This document shows positions 1 to 6,939 of a DNA stretch of 13,404 nucleotides, in pieces. Origin of the DNA: a bacterium (GTDB taxonomy: Bacteria > Vulcanimicrobiota > Xenobia > Xenobiales > Xenobiaceae); assembly GCA_017444045.1 (NCBI GenBank), contig JAFSXO010000330.1, forward strand, positions 1-13,404, given 5' to 3'. A model generated the notes under the pieces. That model had not been told where the DNA came from. It searched no databases and worked only from the letters and a program-made list of their open reading frames with translations. The position numbers and the translations under genes are program-made. Each line of letters opens with the position of its first letter. Position 1 is the stretch's first letter.

Positions 1-1
1 C

Positions 2-352
2 GCCGAACGCTACTCAGTCACAGTTCACGAGGGCTGGAAAACCGCTCAGGAGCGCATAAAGAGAGAACTGGAGGATATGGCTGAGGACGATATAAAGAAA
101 CAGCATCGCAACGCGGATCGCGCCAGAACCAAGAAGGTTACGGCAGAATACTCCGATATCATGTACAAATACCTGATGCTGCCTATCTGGATTTCGTCCT
201 ATAGATATAACGGCAAGGTTTATCAGTTTATGGTCAACGGCCAAACGGGTAAAGTCGCCGGCGACCGCCCTTACTCCATGTGGAAGATAGCCTTTGCGAT
301 CGCCATATTCTTGATTATCTGCTACTTCTTCTTCGGCGAAGGTGAAGGCTAA
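2..352 (+). CDS. C-terminal part of a membrane-anchored protein, probably of the zinc-ribbon type (partial)
   Basis: The reading frame is open from the left edge of the window to a TAA at 350-352, so the gene starts outside it. The 116 visible residues begin with a charged, probably helical stretch rich in Lys, Arg and Glu. Next comes a compact segment containing YLMLPIWISSYRYNGKVY and then VNGQTGKVAGDRP. The end is one hydrophobic helix, about 19 residues from MWKIAF to CYFFF, and a short acidic tail. The 'LP-W-Y-G--Y-F-NGQTGK--GD-P' pattern resembles the C-terminal half of bacterial proteins that carry a TFIIB-type zinc ribbon at the N-terminus. That ribbon would be upstream and cannot be checked here. 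The first internal ATG (77) is unlikely to be the start because the frame and the protein-like composition continue upstream. Function is unknown; I infer a membrane-tethered protein. It precedes ktrA by 43 bases on the same strand. Confidence 0.7.
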   Translation, partial: AERYSVTVHEGWKTAQERIKRELEDMAEDDIKKQHRNADRARTKKVTAEYSDIMYKYLMLPIWISSYRYNGKVYQFMVNGQTGKVAGDRPYSMWKIAFAIAIFLIICYFFFGEGEG

Positions 353-395
353 GCGCTAACATGATTGGCATTGGCTCAGGAGTAAGCAAATAGCA

Positions 396-1064
396 ATGAA
401 ACGCCAATATTTAGTGATAGGCTTAGGGCGCTTTGGCACCAGCCTGTCCATATACCTGCACAATCTCGGCGCCGAGGTTATGGTAGTCGACAAGCGGGAG
501 AGTCTGGTCAACGAAATTGCCGACTCGGTAACCCACAGCCTAATAGCCGACACAACAGATGAGCGCGCCGTCAAGGATATGGGCATCGACCAGTTTGACA
601 ACGTTATCTGCGCTATAGGCAGCGATATCGAAGCCAGTCTGATGACCACCCTGCTGATGCGCGAATTTGGGGCCAAGCATCTGACCTCCAAAGCCAGCAC
701 AGGTCTGCACGGACGTCTCTTAGAAAAGATAGGCGCCGACCGCGTAGTCTATCCCGAGCGCGATATGGCCTACAAATTAGCGCGCGATTACCAGGCAACT
801 CCCGGCATCGAGGAGCTTATGACCTTTACGGTCAACCAGAAGATGTTTGAGTTCAAGGCTCCAGCAGCCTTCAACAAGCACACGCTTAAAGAGCTGCACC
901 TGCGCCACACCTTTGGCATCAACGTTGTCGCCATAAGACGCGGCGAAAGCATCGTAACCTCTCCTGGTGCCAACGAAATAATATACCAAGGCGACGGTAT
1001 GCTGGTCGTAGGAGAAGTCGAAAAGGCCCTGCGCGCTCTGCAAAACCTAGAAAGAAACAAATAA
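396..1064 (+). CDS. ktrA: KtrA/TrkA-family potassium uptake regulatory subunit (RCK domain)
   Basis: This is a cytosolic gating subunit of Ktr-type K+ uptake. In the family, an octameric ring of RCK domains binds ATP/ADP or NAD(H) and opens the membrane channel KtrB. The 222 residues match the usual KtrA length. The Rossmann fold starts immediately with the glycine motif GLGRFG (residues 9-14). D32 in VVDKRE, at the end of the second strand, is the usual ribose-contacting acid. The RCK_N domain covers about 1-130 and a smaller RCK_C (TrkA_C) domain about 140-220. The ATG at 396 puts the first strand right at the N-terminus, as in homologues. The best Shine-Dalgarno match, AGGAG at 378-382, is 13 bases away, longer than ideal. 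No KtrB gene is visible, so the channel partner must lie elsewhere. mtnP follows after 19 bases, so co-transcription is likely, but a shared function is not implied. Confidence 0.93.
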   Translation: MKRQYLVIGLGRFGTSLSIYLHNLGAEVMVVDKRESLVNEIADSVTHSLIADTTDERAVKDMGIDQFDNVICAIGSDIEASLMTTLLMREFGAKHLTSKASTGLHGRLLEKIGADRVVYPERDMAYKLARDYQATPGIEELMTFTVNQKMFEFKAPAAFNKHTLKELHLRHTFGINVVAIRRGESIVTSPGANEIIYQGDGMLVVGEVEKALRALQNLERNK

Positions 1065-1083
1065 CAAACCATAGGAGGGCTAT

Positions 1084-1890
1084 ATGACCCAGAACAATTC
1101 ATTGCCCACTGCCGATATAGGCGTCTTTGGCGGTTCAGGCTTCTACAGCCTATTTAACGATGCCGAATCGCTGTGGATCGATACACCATACGGCGCTCCC
1201 AGCGCCAAAATAACCATTGCCGATGTCGGCGGAAAAAAGGTTGCCTTCCTGCCCCGGCACGGTGTCGACCACAGCTTCCCTCCTCACCGGGTTCCCTATC
1301 GCGCCAATTTATGGGCTATGAAATCCATCGGGGTAAAGAAAATATTAGCCCCCTGTGCCGTAGGCTCGCTTCAGCCAGAGCTCAAGCCGGGCAGCTTTGT
1401 TATCTGCGACCAGTTTGTCGACCGCACCTCAGGCCGAGCCAGCACCTTCTTCGACGGGCCTAAAGTAACCCACGTCAGCACCGCCGATCCCTACTGCCCC
1501 ACTCTGCGCCAGCAGGCCATCGCTATAGGCCAGGAGATGAATCTGGACATACACGGCGAGGGCACCATGGTGGTAATCGAAGGCCCGCGCTTTTCCACCC
1601 GCGCCGAAAGCAAGTGGTTCTCCTCCATGGGCTGGTCGGTAGTGGGCATGACCGGCTTCCCCGAATGCGTGCTGGCCCGCGAGCTGGAGATGTGCTATGT
1701 GAATATCTCGCTGGTTACAGATTACGATGTGGGCACCGAAGGCTTAGTCGAGCCGGTTACCATGGAAGAGGTCGCCCGCGTCTTCGCCAAGAACACCCAG
1801 AGCGTTAAGGATCTAATCCTGAAGCTGTGCGACCGCATCGACGTTAACGAGGACTGCAGCTGTATGCACGCGCTCAGCGGCGCCAACTAG
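1084..1890 (+). CDS. mtnP: S-methyl-5'-thioadenosine phosphorylase
   Basis: This purine-phosphorylase-family enzyme cleaves 5'-methylthioadenosine with phosphate to adenine and 5-methylthioribose-1-phosphate. It recycles the by-product of polyamine synthesis and other S-adenosylmethionine reactions. Visible landmarks are the phosphate-binding GGSGFY (residues 16-21), RHG (58-60), EGPRFSTRAE (166-175), GMTGFPE (188-194) and VTDYD (211-215). The Asp residues in the last motif are the known signature for 6-aminopurine (adenine) preference over the Asn of guanine/hypoxanthine PNPs. The tail has a C258-Ser-C260 pair, like the CxC motif described in thermophilic archaeal MTA phosphorylases. The length of 268 residues is normal. 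AGGAGGG at 1073-1079 supports the ATG at 1084. No other methionine-salvage gene (mtnA, mtnK and so on) is visible. The gene ends 81 bases before the convergent acyl-CoA synthetase gene. Confidence 0.93.
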   Translation: MTQNNSLPTADIGVFGGSGFYSLFNDAESLWIDTPYGAPSAKITIADVGGKKVAFLPRHGVDHSFPPHRVPYRANLWAMKSIGVKKILAPCAVGSLQPELKPGSFVICDQFVDRTSGRASTFFDGPKVTHVSTADPYCPTLRQQAIAIGQEMNLDIHGEGTMVVIEGPRFSTRAESKWFSSMGWSVVGMTGFPECVLARELEMCYVNISLVTDYDVGTEGLVEPVTMEEVARVFAKNTQSVKDLILKLCDRIDVNEDCSCMHALSGAN

Positions 1891-1916
1891 TTTCCTAGCT
1901 ATACATATAAATAACA

Positions 1917-1948
1917 AGAACGGCATAGGCAGCAGCCTATGCCGTTCT
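1917..1948. terminator. Stem-loop in the convergent gap between mtnP and the acyl-CoA synthetase gene
   Basis: Perfect 14-bp inverted repeat (1917-1930 pairing with 1935-1948) around the 4-base loop AGCA. It sits between two convergent genes, where a shared terminator is expected. The + strand lacks a T-run after the stem. On the - strand the stem is followed by a T-rich stretch (TGTTATTTATA), so termination of the - strand operon is the better supported role. A bidirectional role is plausible by symmetry. Confidence 0.65.
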
Positions 1949-1971
1949 CGTGTATATTGCCCTTATCTCGC

Positions 1972-3846
1972 TTAGTTATCGCCGGCGAACATCGCTTCGA
2001 TCTCATCCTTGAGATGGCTGTCGATAATGCGCCGCTTGACCTTGAGCGTAGGGGTAATCTCACCGCTGGCCTGCGACAGCTCGCGGTTAAGCAGATGGAT
2101 CCTGCGCACGTTCTCATAATTGGACAGCGGCTCGCACACCTGGCGCACGATATCCTTGTACATGCTTACGACCTCGGGAAGCTTCACCAAAGCATCGCGG
2201 TCGGCAAAGCTCAGCTTCTGATCCTTAGCCCATCCCTCAAGCTTCTCGAAATTGGGCACGATAATGGCCGCCACATATCCGCGGTTGTTGCCGACCAGCA
2301 CCGCCTGCGCAATAAACAGATTGCCGCACAGCGCCAGCTCTATGGGCTGCGGGGCGACATTCTTGCCGTTGGACAGCACCAGTATCTCCTTCTTGCGATC
2401 GGTAATGGTCAGGAAACCGTCTTCATCAAATTCGCCGATATCGCCGGTATGGAACCATCCGTCTTCATCGACGACTTCTCGGGTAGCATCGGGCAGACCG
2501 TAATACCCCAGCATAATGTTGGAGCCGCGCGCGATAATCTCGCCGTCGTCAGCGATTTTTACCTCAACATAAGGAGGCACTATGCCAACAGTACCGATTC
2601 TGGACTTATTCGGATAATTCACCGCCAAAACGGGAGCAGTCTCCGTAAGGCTATAGCCCTCTAAAATGCACAGACCCACATCAGAAAAGAACTCAGCGAC
2701 ATCGCGCCGCAAGGGAGCGCCGCCTGAGATAAAGAACCGCACATTGCCGCCGACCTTTTCGCGCACCTTGGAATAGACCAGCTTATCGTAAAGCGCGTGC
2801 TGGGCCTTCAGGAAAAAGGACACGCTGCCCTTCGCCTTCGCTTCTCTATATTCACGGCCCACCTTGATGGCCTGCTGGAATACTTTGTTGCGCATTCCGC
2901 CGGCAGACTGCTCCACAGCCTTAGCAAAAACCTTCTCAAAAAGGCGCGGTACGCTGGGCACAATGCTGGGCTTAAGAATCACCATATCGCTGGTTACGGT
3001 AGCTATGCTCTTGGAAAAACCGATGGCAGCACCGCCAGACATCAGCGCGTAGTGAGCGATGCGCTCAAACACGTGCGACAGCGGCAGAAACGAGAGCTGA
3101 TAATCGCTCGGACTGACACCGAGAACAGCTTTAGCCAGCGGCACAGCCTGGCAGACGAAATTGGCGTGCATCAGCATAGCGCCTTTGGGATCGCCGGTCG
3201 TACCCGATGTATAAACGAGGCTGAAGACATCGTCGGGCTGAACGCTGTTAAACATCTCTTCCATCTGCTGATGGTTTTTCTTCAGAGCCTCGCGCCCGGC
3301 CTGAATAAAATCATCCCAAGACCACAGGCGCACTCCTTCTGGCACTTCAACACTATCGCGCTCAAACGGCTCGATGCATACGACATGGCGCAGATGGAAG
3401 CATTCGCTAGCCACATTGAGCACACGTGTCAGGTGGTCGCTGTCGGGAGCTACAACCAAACGCGCCTCGCTGCCCTTGACGATAAAGGCCATTTCGCTTT
3501 GGCTTAGCGTGGGATACATGGGGACATGGATACAGCCGATATACCCAGCGCCCTCATCTATAACTGGCCATTCCTGCCGATTGTTGCAATAATTGGCCAC
3601 GCGGTCTTCTTTTTCAAAGCCCAGCTCTATAAGGTTTGAGGCAAAGCACTGCACCTCTTCAAAGACCTGGTTATAGGTCTTAAACTCAAAGCGCTTGCCT
3701 ACCCTTTTGCCCACATAGGGGTGGTCACCCCACCTTCTGACTGTTTCGCGAAAGACACCGGGAATGGTTTTGAAGGGGCACTCGGTATCGCTGGCTAGCC
3801 AACTTAGTAAAGCATGAGGTACGGGGAAACCGTCTTTTATAGACAT
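1972..3846 (-). CDS. Long-chain fatty acid--CoA ligase (AMP-forming), FadD15-like, paralogue 1
   Basis: This ANL-superfamily enzyme activates long-chain fatty acids to acyl-CoA through an acyl-adenylate, feeding beta-oxidation or lipid synthesis at the inner membrane. The 624 residues match the bacterial long-chain class. Motifs in order are the P-loop YTSGTTGDPKG (212-222), LSFLPLSHVFER (251-262), the adenine-site EGYSLTETAP (396-405), HTGD (466-469), ITDRKKE hinge region (481-487), NGKNVAP (493-499) and ITPTLK (597-602), whose K602 is the expected catalytic lysine. All look intact. There is no signal peptide or membrane helix. The ATG at 3846 is supported by GGAAAGG (3861-3855), which overlaps the last codons of the preceding FHA gene. 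The gap between the genes is only 4 bases, so coupled translation is likely. It is clearly related to the gene at 6506-4614 but diverged throughout, so the pair is not a recent duplication. Substrate chain length cannot be read from the sequence. Confidence 0.92.
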   Translation of the reverse strand: MSIKDGFPVPHALLSWLASDTECPFKTIPGVFRETVRRWGDHPYVGKRVGKRFEFKTYNQVFEEVQCFASNLIELGFEKEDRVANYCNNRQEWPVIDEGAGYIGCIHVPMYPTLSQSEMAFIVKGSEARLVVAPDSDHLTRVLNVASECFHLRHVVCIEPFERDSVEVPEGVRLWSWDDFIQAGREALKKNHQQMEEMFNSVQPDDVFSLVYTSGTTGDPKGAMLMHANFVCQAVPLAKAVLGVSPSDYQLSFLPLSHVFERIAHYALMSGGAAIGFSKSIATVTSDMVILKPSIVPSVPRLFEKVFAKAVEQSAGGMRNKVFQQAIKVGREYREAKAKGSVSFFLKAQHALYDKLVYSKVREKVGGNVRFFISGGAPLRRDVAEFFSDVGLCILEGYSLTETAPVLAVNYPNKSRIGTVGIVPPYVEVKIADDGEIIARGSNIMLGYYGLPDATREVVDEDGWFHTGDIGEFDEDGFLTITDRKKEILVLSNGKNVAPQPIELALCGNLFIAQAVLVGNNRGYVAAIIVPNFEKLEGWAKDQKLSFADRDALVKLPEVVSMYKDIVRQVCEPLSNYENVRRIHLLNRELSQASGEITPTLKVKRRIIDSHLKDEIEAMFAGDN

Positions 3847-3850
3847 TTAA

Positions 3851-4570
3851 TTAACCTTTCCGGCGCAAGTGGAACACAAAGTGCGAAGCGCCAAAACGCA
3901 GCTCGTCGTTATCATAAATCTGGGTCTGAACTTCGGGGAGCAGACGCGTGCCGTTGACATAGGTTCCGTTAGAGCTGCCCAGGTCTTCGATGAAGACCCC
4001 CGCGTTCTGACGGACAATACGCGCGTGGCGGCGGGAAACCGAGCGGCTGCCCGTCACAGCTTCCAGGGCGACATCGTTGTCTGCCGTGCGCCCTATGGTC
4101 ACATTTTCCAAAGAGATATAAAATACGGGCTTACCGCCCCGGGCTTCTAAAGCACAGTACGCCCCGGCGCGCAAAGCGGCCTCTTCGGGAGAAATGGCCG
4201 GAACAGAGGGTGCAGGAGCAGAACTGGGAGACGAAACAGGCTGCGCATATGCCGGCACAGGCGACGGCGCTGCGGCAGGGACAGGAGTGGCTACAGGGGC
4301 AGGAGTATAAGCAGGCGTAGGAGGAGCCGGCACGGGCCGCGGGGGAGGCGCAGGCACAGGAGCGGAAGAGATCGGAACAGGACGCGGCGCCGGCGTAGGA
4401 CGGGCACTGAAGCTGCCGGGGAAATCCGGTACACGCTCTGACCTGGGCGCCTGCCGAGGCTGATAGTCCGGGTTCAGGCGTATCTTAACGCCCGTTAGGT
4501 TATAGCCGCATTTCTCGCAGAACATCGATCCCGTCAGGCTCTCGTAATCGCAGCGCGGGCACCTTATCAT
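3851..4570 (-). CDS. Zinc-ribbon and FHA domain protein with Pro/Ala-rich linker
   Basis: The 239 residues form three parts. The N-terminus is a short zinc ribbon with C4-x2-C7 and C18-x2-C21. Residues about 41-125 are a low-complexity Pro/Ala/Ser linker, likely extended and flexible. The C-terminus (about 145-236) is a forkhead-associated domain with the conserved G160-R161, S179-R180-R181-H182 and G198-SSNGTYVNG-207 elements. FHA domains bind phosphothreonine peptides, so this is probably a cytosolic adaptor reading Ser/Thr kinase signals. The conserved Gly, Arg, Ser, His and Asn residues suggest a working binding site. There is no signal peptide or membrane segment. GGGAGG (4584-4579) lies 8 bases before the ATG at 4570, which places the ribbon at the very start. 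It sits between two acyl-CoA synthetases, 43 bases after the first and 4 before the second, almost certainly in one operon. No kinase or phosphatase gene is visible. Its target is unknown. Confidence 0.9.
   Translation of the reverse strand: MIRCPRCDYESLTGSMFCEKCGYNLTGVKIRLNPDYQPRQAPRSERVPDFPGSFSARPTPAPRPVPISSAPVPAPPPRPVPAPPTPAYTPAPVATPVPAAAPSPVPAYAQPVSSPSSAPAPSVPAISPEEAALRAGAYCALEARGGKPVFYISLENVTIGRTADNDVALEAVTGSRSVSRRHARIVRQNAGVFIEDLGSSNGTYVNGTRLLPEVQTQIYDNDELRFGASHFVFHLRRKG
3855..3861 (-). promoter_or_regulatory. Ribosome-binding site inside the end of the FHA gene
   Basis: GGAAAGG on the - strand lies 8 bases before the ATG of the downstream acyl-CoA synthetase. It forms part of the last sense codons (Arg-Lys-Gly) of the FHA gene. 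Ribosomes finishing the FHA gene would unload on this site, which favours coupled translation of the two proteins. Confidence 0.6.
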
Positions 4571-4613
4571 AGTTTATACCTCCCTCACCCATCATAAGAA
4601 TAAAGACAGCTGA

Positions 4614-6506
4614 TTATAAAAGTAAATTCTTAATCAAATCCGCGTAGTTTTCCTCTATTACGCGATGCTTGACCTTCATGGAATGAGTCAGCTCGCCCGC
4701 AGCCAGCGAAAAGTCATGCGACAGAATAGCAATGCGCTTCACCTTTTCGTAGTTGGAAAGATTTAGACAGGCATCGTGGACATCGTTATTGATGATAGCG
4801 CGCAGCTCGCTATTCTGCGTCCAGTCCTCAATAGTTCCGGGCAGCTCCTTTTGCTTGGCCCATTCGGTTACCTTATCCATATCAGGCACGATAAGCGCCG
4901 CGATGTGCTGGGCGTTATCGCCCACCAAAACCGCCCGCATAATCCACTTGCTGCGGCACAGAGCCTGCTCAATACCGGCGGGAGCCACATTCTTGCCGTT
5001 GGCCAGCACGATTATGCATTTCTTGCGATCGGTTATGCGCAGATTGCCTTTGTCATCAAACTCGCCAATATCACCGGTATGGAAATAACCGTTAACATCA
5101 AAGGTAGCCGCGGTCTCCTCGGGATGCTTATAGTAGCCGCGCATAATGTTGGGGCCGCGCACTACGACCTCGCCATCCTCAATCCTAACATCAAGACCGT
5201 CCATAATCGGGCCGACAGTTCCGGGCTGAGGACTGTTAAAGTGGCACACAGACAGCACCGGGCTGGTTTCGGTCAGGCCGTAGCCTTCCAGAACCATAAT
5301 ATCCAGATCGTTAAAGAACTGGGCCACCTCTTTGCGCAGGGGAGCCCCGCCGGAGATAACCACGCGTATATTGTCTCCCAGCCGCTTTTTAATGTCCTTG
5401 CTCAGCAGGCTCTGGGCCATGGCCTGCTGTGCCCGCAAAATCCTGGACACGCGGCCTGCCCGCATGGCCGCCCCGTAAGAGCGACCGACCTTGATCGCCC
5501 ATTTCAGCGAAGGCGCCCGCTTAATATTCGTATTAATCATTATGCGGTCGTACATTTTATGCAGAAAAACGGGCACGCAGGGCAGTACCGTAGGCTTAAG
5601 GTCAACCAAATCCTGCATCAGCATGTGAATGCCCTGAGTATAGGCGAAGCACGCCCCAGCTGCGGTATAGAGGTAGTTTATCGCCCGTTCAAAGACATGC
5701 GATAAGGGAAGGAAGGAAATCTCCACATCGTCCTGGCGCGGCAGGATGCGCTCCTGAAGCAGATGCGCCTGCGAGCAGAGGTTGCCGTGCATCAGCATAA
5801 CGCCCTTGGGGTCTCCGGTGGTTCCGGAAGTGTATACCAGGCTAGCGACGTCCCAGGCGCGCAGCTTTTTCTGCAGATAATCTATGTGATTGGCATTATT
5901 GTTATAGCGAACCTTACCGAACTCGATAAACTCATCCCAAGTCCACAGATGCTTGGAGCTGGTCTCTCCGGTAGGTGTAATCGCGATTATATGCTCAAGC
6001 TCGGGGCAGTCATTCTCAATGGAAAGCAGCTTGCGCAAATGATCAGCACTTCCCGCTACCGCTATTTTTGCCCCGCAGTCGCGCAGAATGTAGGCCAGCT
6101 CCTGTTTGCTCAGCGTAGCGTACATAGGCACGTGAATACAGGCCGCAAAAGCGCTGCCGTAATCGACTACGCGCCACTCGGGACGGTTGTCGGAGAAATT
6201 AGCGATGCGATCCCCAGGCTGCAGGCCGAGAGAGATCAAGGCCGAAGCAAAGCCGCAAATCTTCTTATACACATCGTCGTAGGTTTCAAATTCAAAGTGA
6301 TCGCCTACGCGCTTGCCCACAAAGGGGCGGTCCTTAGAAATATTATATGCGTGCATAAACAGCTGCGGCGTCGTGGTATACGGAGCCGTTTTAGCCCATT
6401 CCAAGAGCTCGGGGAATACGGGGAATTCAGCCCCGACGGGTATCAGCTGTCCTTCGATGGCAGTCGCTCCGGCTATTCCGGCAAAGCAAGAATCTAATTT
6501 AGCCAT
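4614..6506 (-). CDS. Long-chain fatty acid--CoA ligase (AMP-forming), FadD15-like, paralogue 2
   Basis: This is a second ATP-dependent acyl-CoA synthetase, 630 residues, and the first gene of the three-gene - strand operon. It has YTSGTTGDPKG (225-235), ISFLPLSHVFER (263-274), EGYGLTETSP (407-416), HTGD (476-479), ITDRKK (491-496), NGKNVAP (503-509) and a C-terminal LTHSMK (606-611). K611 is the presumed catalytic lysine. In that last motif the more usual T-P-T is replaced by T-H-S, a mild departure from its neighbour; the lysine remains. The N-terminus has about 13 more residues than paralogue 1. Overall motif order and spacing are normal, so an active enzyme is expected. The ATG at 6506 is preceded by AAGGTGA (6520-6514), 7 bases away. 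Two divergent synthetases in one operon suggest different chain-length preferences or conditions, but the sequence does not show which. No acyl-CoA dehydrogenase or other beta-oxidation gene is visible. Confidence 0.92.
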   Translation of the reverse strand: MAKLDSCFAGIAGATAIEGQLIPVGAEFPVFPELLEWAKTAPYTTTPQLFMHAYNISKDRPFVGKRVGDHFEFETYDDVYKKICGFASALISLGLQPGDRIANFSDNRPEWRVVDYGSAFAACIHVPMYATLSKQELAYILRDCGAKIAVAGSADHLRKLLSIENDCPELEHIIAITPTGETSSKHLWTWDEFIEFGKVRYNNNANHIDYLQKKLRAWDVASLVYTSGTTGDPKGVMLMHGNLCSQAHLLQERILPRQDDVEISFLPLSHVFERAINYLYTAAGACFAYTQGIHMLMQDLVDLKPTVLPCVPVFLHKMYDRIMINTNIKRAPSLKWAIKVGRSYGAAMRAGRVSRILRAQQAMAQSLLSKDIKKRLGDNIRVVISGGAPLRKEVAQFFNDLDIMVLEGYGLTETSPVLSVCHFNSPQPGTVGPIMDGLDVRIEDGEVVVRGPNIMRGYYKHPEETAATFDVNGYFHTGDIGEFDDKGNLRITDRKKCIIVLANGKNVAPAGIEQALCRSKWIMRAVLVGDNAQHIAALIVPDMDKVTEWAKQKELPGTIEDWTQNSELRAIINNDVHDACLNLSNYEKVKRIAILSHDFSLAAGELTHSMKVKHRVIEENYADLIKNLLL

Positions 6507-6529
6507 AAATCCGTCACCTTATTATCTAA

Positions 6530-6553
6530 GTCTGCATAAATGTCTGCATAAAT
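6530..6553. repeat. Perfect 12-bp tandem repeat, two units
   Basis: GTCTGCATAAAT occurs twice back to back (6530-6541 and 6542-6553) with no mismatch. It ends 23 bases upstream of the acyl-CoA synthetase start at 6506. Its position in the likely promoter or 5' leader makes a regulator-binding role possible. Slippage duplication is the simpler explanation. Confidence 0.8.
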
Positions 6554-6595
6554 TAATGTGCTTCACCATACCAAATATAAAGAAGTATTCCTTTT

Positions 6596-6620
6596 TTTGC
6601 CCGATTATTTTTCTGGCAAA
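6596..6620. promoter_or_regulatory. Inverted repeat TTTGCC-N13-GGCAAA, possible operator
   Basis: Perfect 6-bp arms (6596-6601 and 6615-6620) are spaced by 13 AT-rich bases, 90 to 114 bases upstream of the acyl-CoA synthetase start. The geometry suits a dimeric helix-turn-helix regulator. Arms this short can occur by chance in a region this AT-rich. Confidence 0.3.
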
Positions 6621-6720
6621 CACTACTTAATTCAATGTCGGTAACTATTAGCGCAAGTTAGCCTAGCATTATGCCCCCTAAAGAATGGCTATGTCGTTTA
6701 GTTAGTGTTTCGCATACATA

Positions 6721-6796
6721 TTTGCGCTACACCAGCTTCCGCGCCGGCACTGCTTTGCTTCGCTCAGATGTGCCTTGCGCGGAACTGGTTACGCGC
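6721..6796. repeat. 76-bp hairpin-forming repeat, copy 1
   Basis: This element is 74/76 identical to the one at 13185-13260, in the same orientation. It folds into a long imperfect hairpin. Arm ACCAGCTTCCGCGCCGGCAC (6731-6750) faces GTGCCTTGCGCGGAACTGGT (6770-6789) around a 19-base loop. About 18 base pairs form, with one bulged C and a small internal loop. It has no coding content. It resembles REP/BIME-type or other palindromic interspersed elements. The low-GC sequence around it makes the GC-rich block stand out. Confidence 0.85.
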
Positions 6797-6853
6797 TGAA
6801 TCTAAAAATTCCAGGATATATGCGCGTTTTTCCGAAAAAATAAGATTCACGCG
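6792..6853. repeat. Inverted repeat with a single-base bulge downstream of repeat copy 1
   Basis: CGCGCTGAATCT (6792-6803) and AGATTCACGCG (6843-6853) are complementary over 11 bp apart from one extra C in the first arm. They enclose 39 mostly AT-rich bases. The structure overlaps the last bases of the 76-bp element and lies about 90 bases before the macroglobulin start, so it may form in its promoter or leader. It is not present after copy 2. Confidence 0.5.
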
Positions 6854-6869
6854 GCTCTAGATCAGAGCC
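6853..6869 (+). other. Short hairpin in the macroglobulin leader
   Basis: GGCTCT (6853-6858) and AGAGCC (6864-6869) form a 6-bp stem around the 5-base loop AGATC. No T-run follows, so it is not a clear terminator. If transcription starts upstream, it would fold in the 5' untranslated region. Confidence 0.35.
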
Positions 6870-6884
6870 ACAGCCCACCAGACA

Positions 6885-6903
6885 TGTCAGGACATATCTG
6901 ACA
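6885..6903. promoter_or_regulatory. Inverted repeat TGTCAG-N7-CTGACA, possible operator
   Basis: Perfect 6-bp arms flank 7 bases, 37 bases upstream of the macroglobulin start and 20 bases before its ribosome-binding site. The position and 13-bp arm-to-arm spacing fit a dimeric regulator site. No matching regulator gene is in view. Confidence 0.35.
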
Positions 6904-6939
6904 GACAAGAATTACAAATAAGTTAAGGAGCCATAGCCC

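Larger units (their letters stand above)
6507..6939. other. Divergent intergenic region between the acyl-CoA synthetase operon and the macroglobulin gene
   Basis: These 433 bases hold no convincing gene. The half next to the synthetase operon (6507-6660) is AT-rich and should hold its promoter. It has a 12-bp tandem repeat and a TTTGCC-N13-GGCAAA inverted repeat, but no textbook -35/-10 pair stands out. The middle holds a 76-bp hairpin element. The half next to the macroglobulin gene has several inverted repeats. TAAGGAG (6924-6930) is the ribosome-binding site for the ATG at 6940. Confidence 0.6.

Noticed and set aside
361..393. Ten-codon frame (MIGIGSGVSK) before ktrA, possible leader peptide
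   Set aside because: It has no ribosome-binding site and no attenuator-like structure. It only fills the gap between two genes.
4776..5705. Long open frame (309 codons) on the + strand opposite the acyl-CoA synthetase gene
   Set aside because: It is antisense to a gene with every family motif intact, has no recognisable domains, and is the kind of long shadow frame that GC-biased third codon positions create. The same holds for 1939-2664, 2797-3507 and 5763-6497.
6776..6804. TTGCGC with GAATCT 17 bases later as a -35/-10 pair for the macroglobulin gene
   Set aside because: The -10 match is poor and the -35 lies within the repeat element. Not strong enough to call a promoter.
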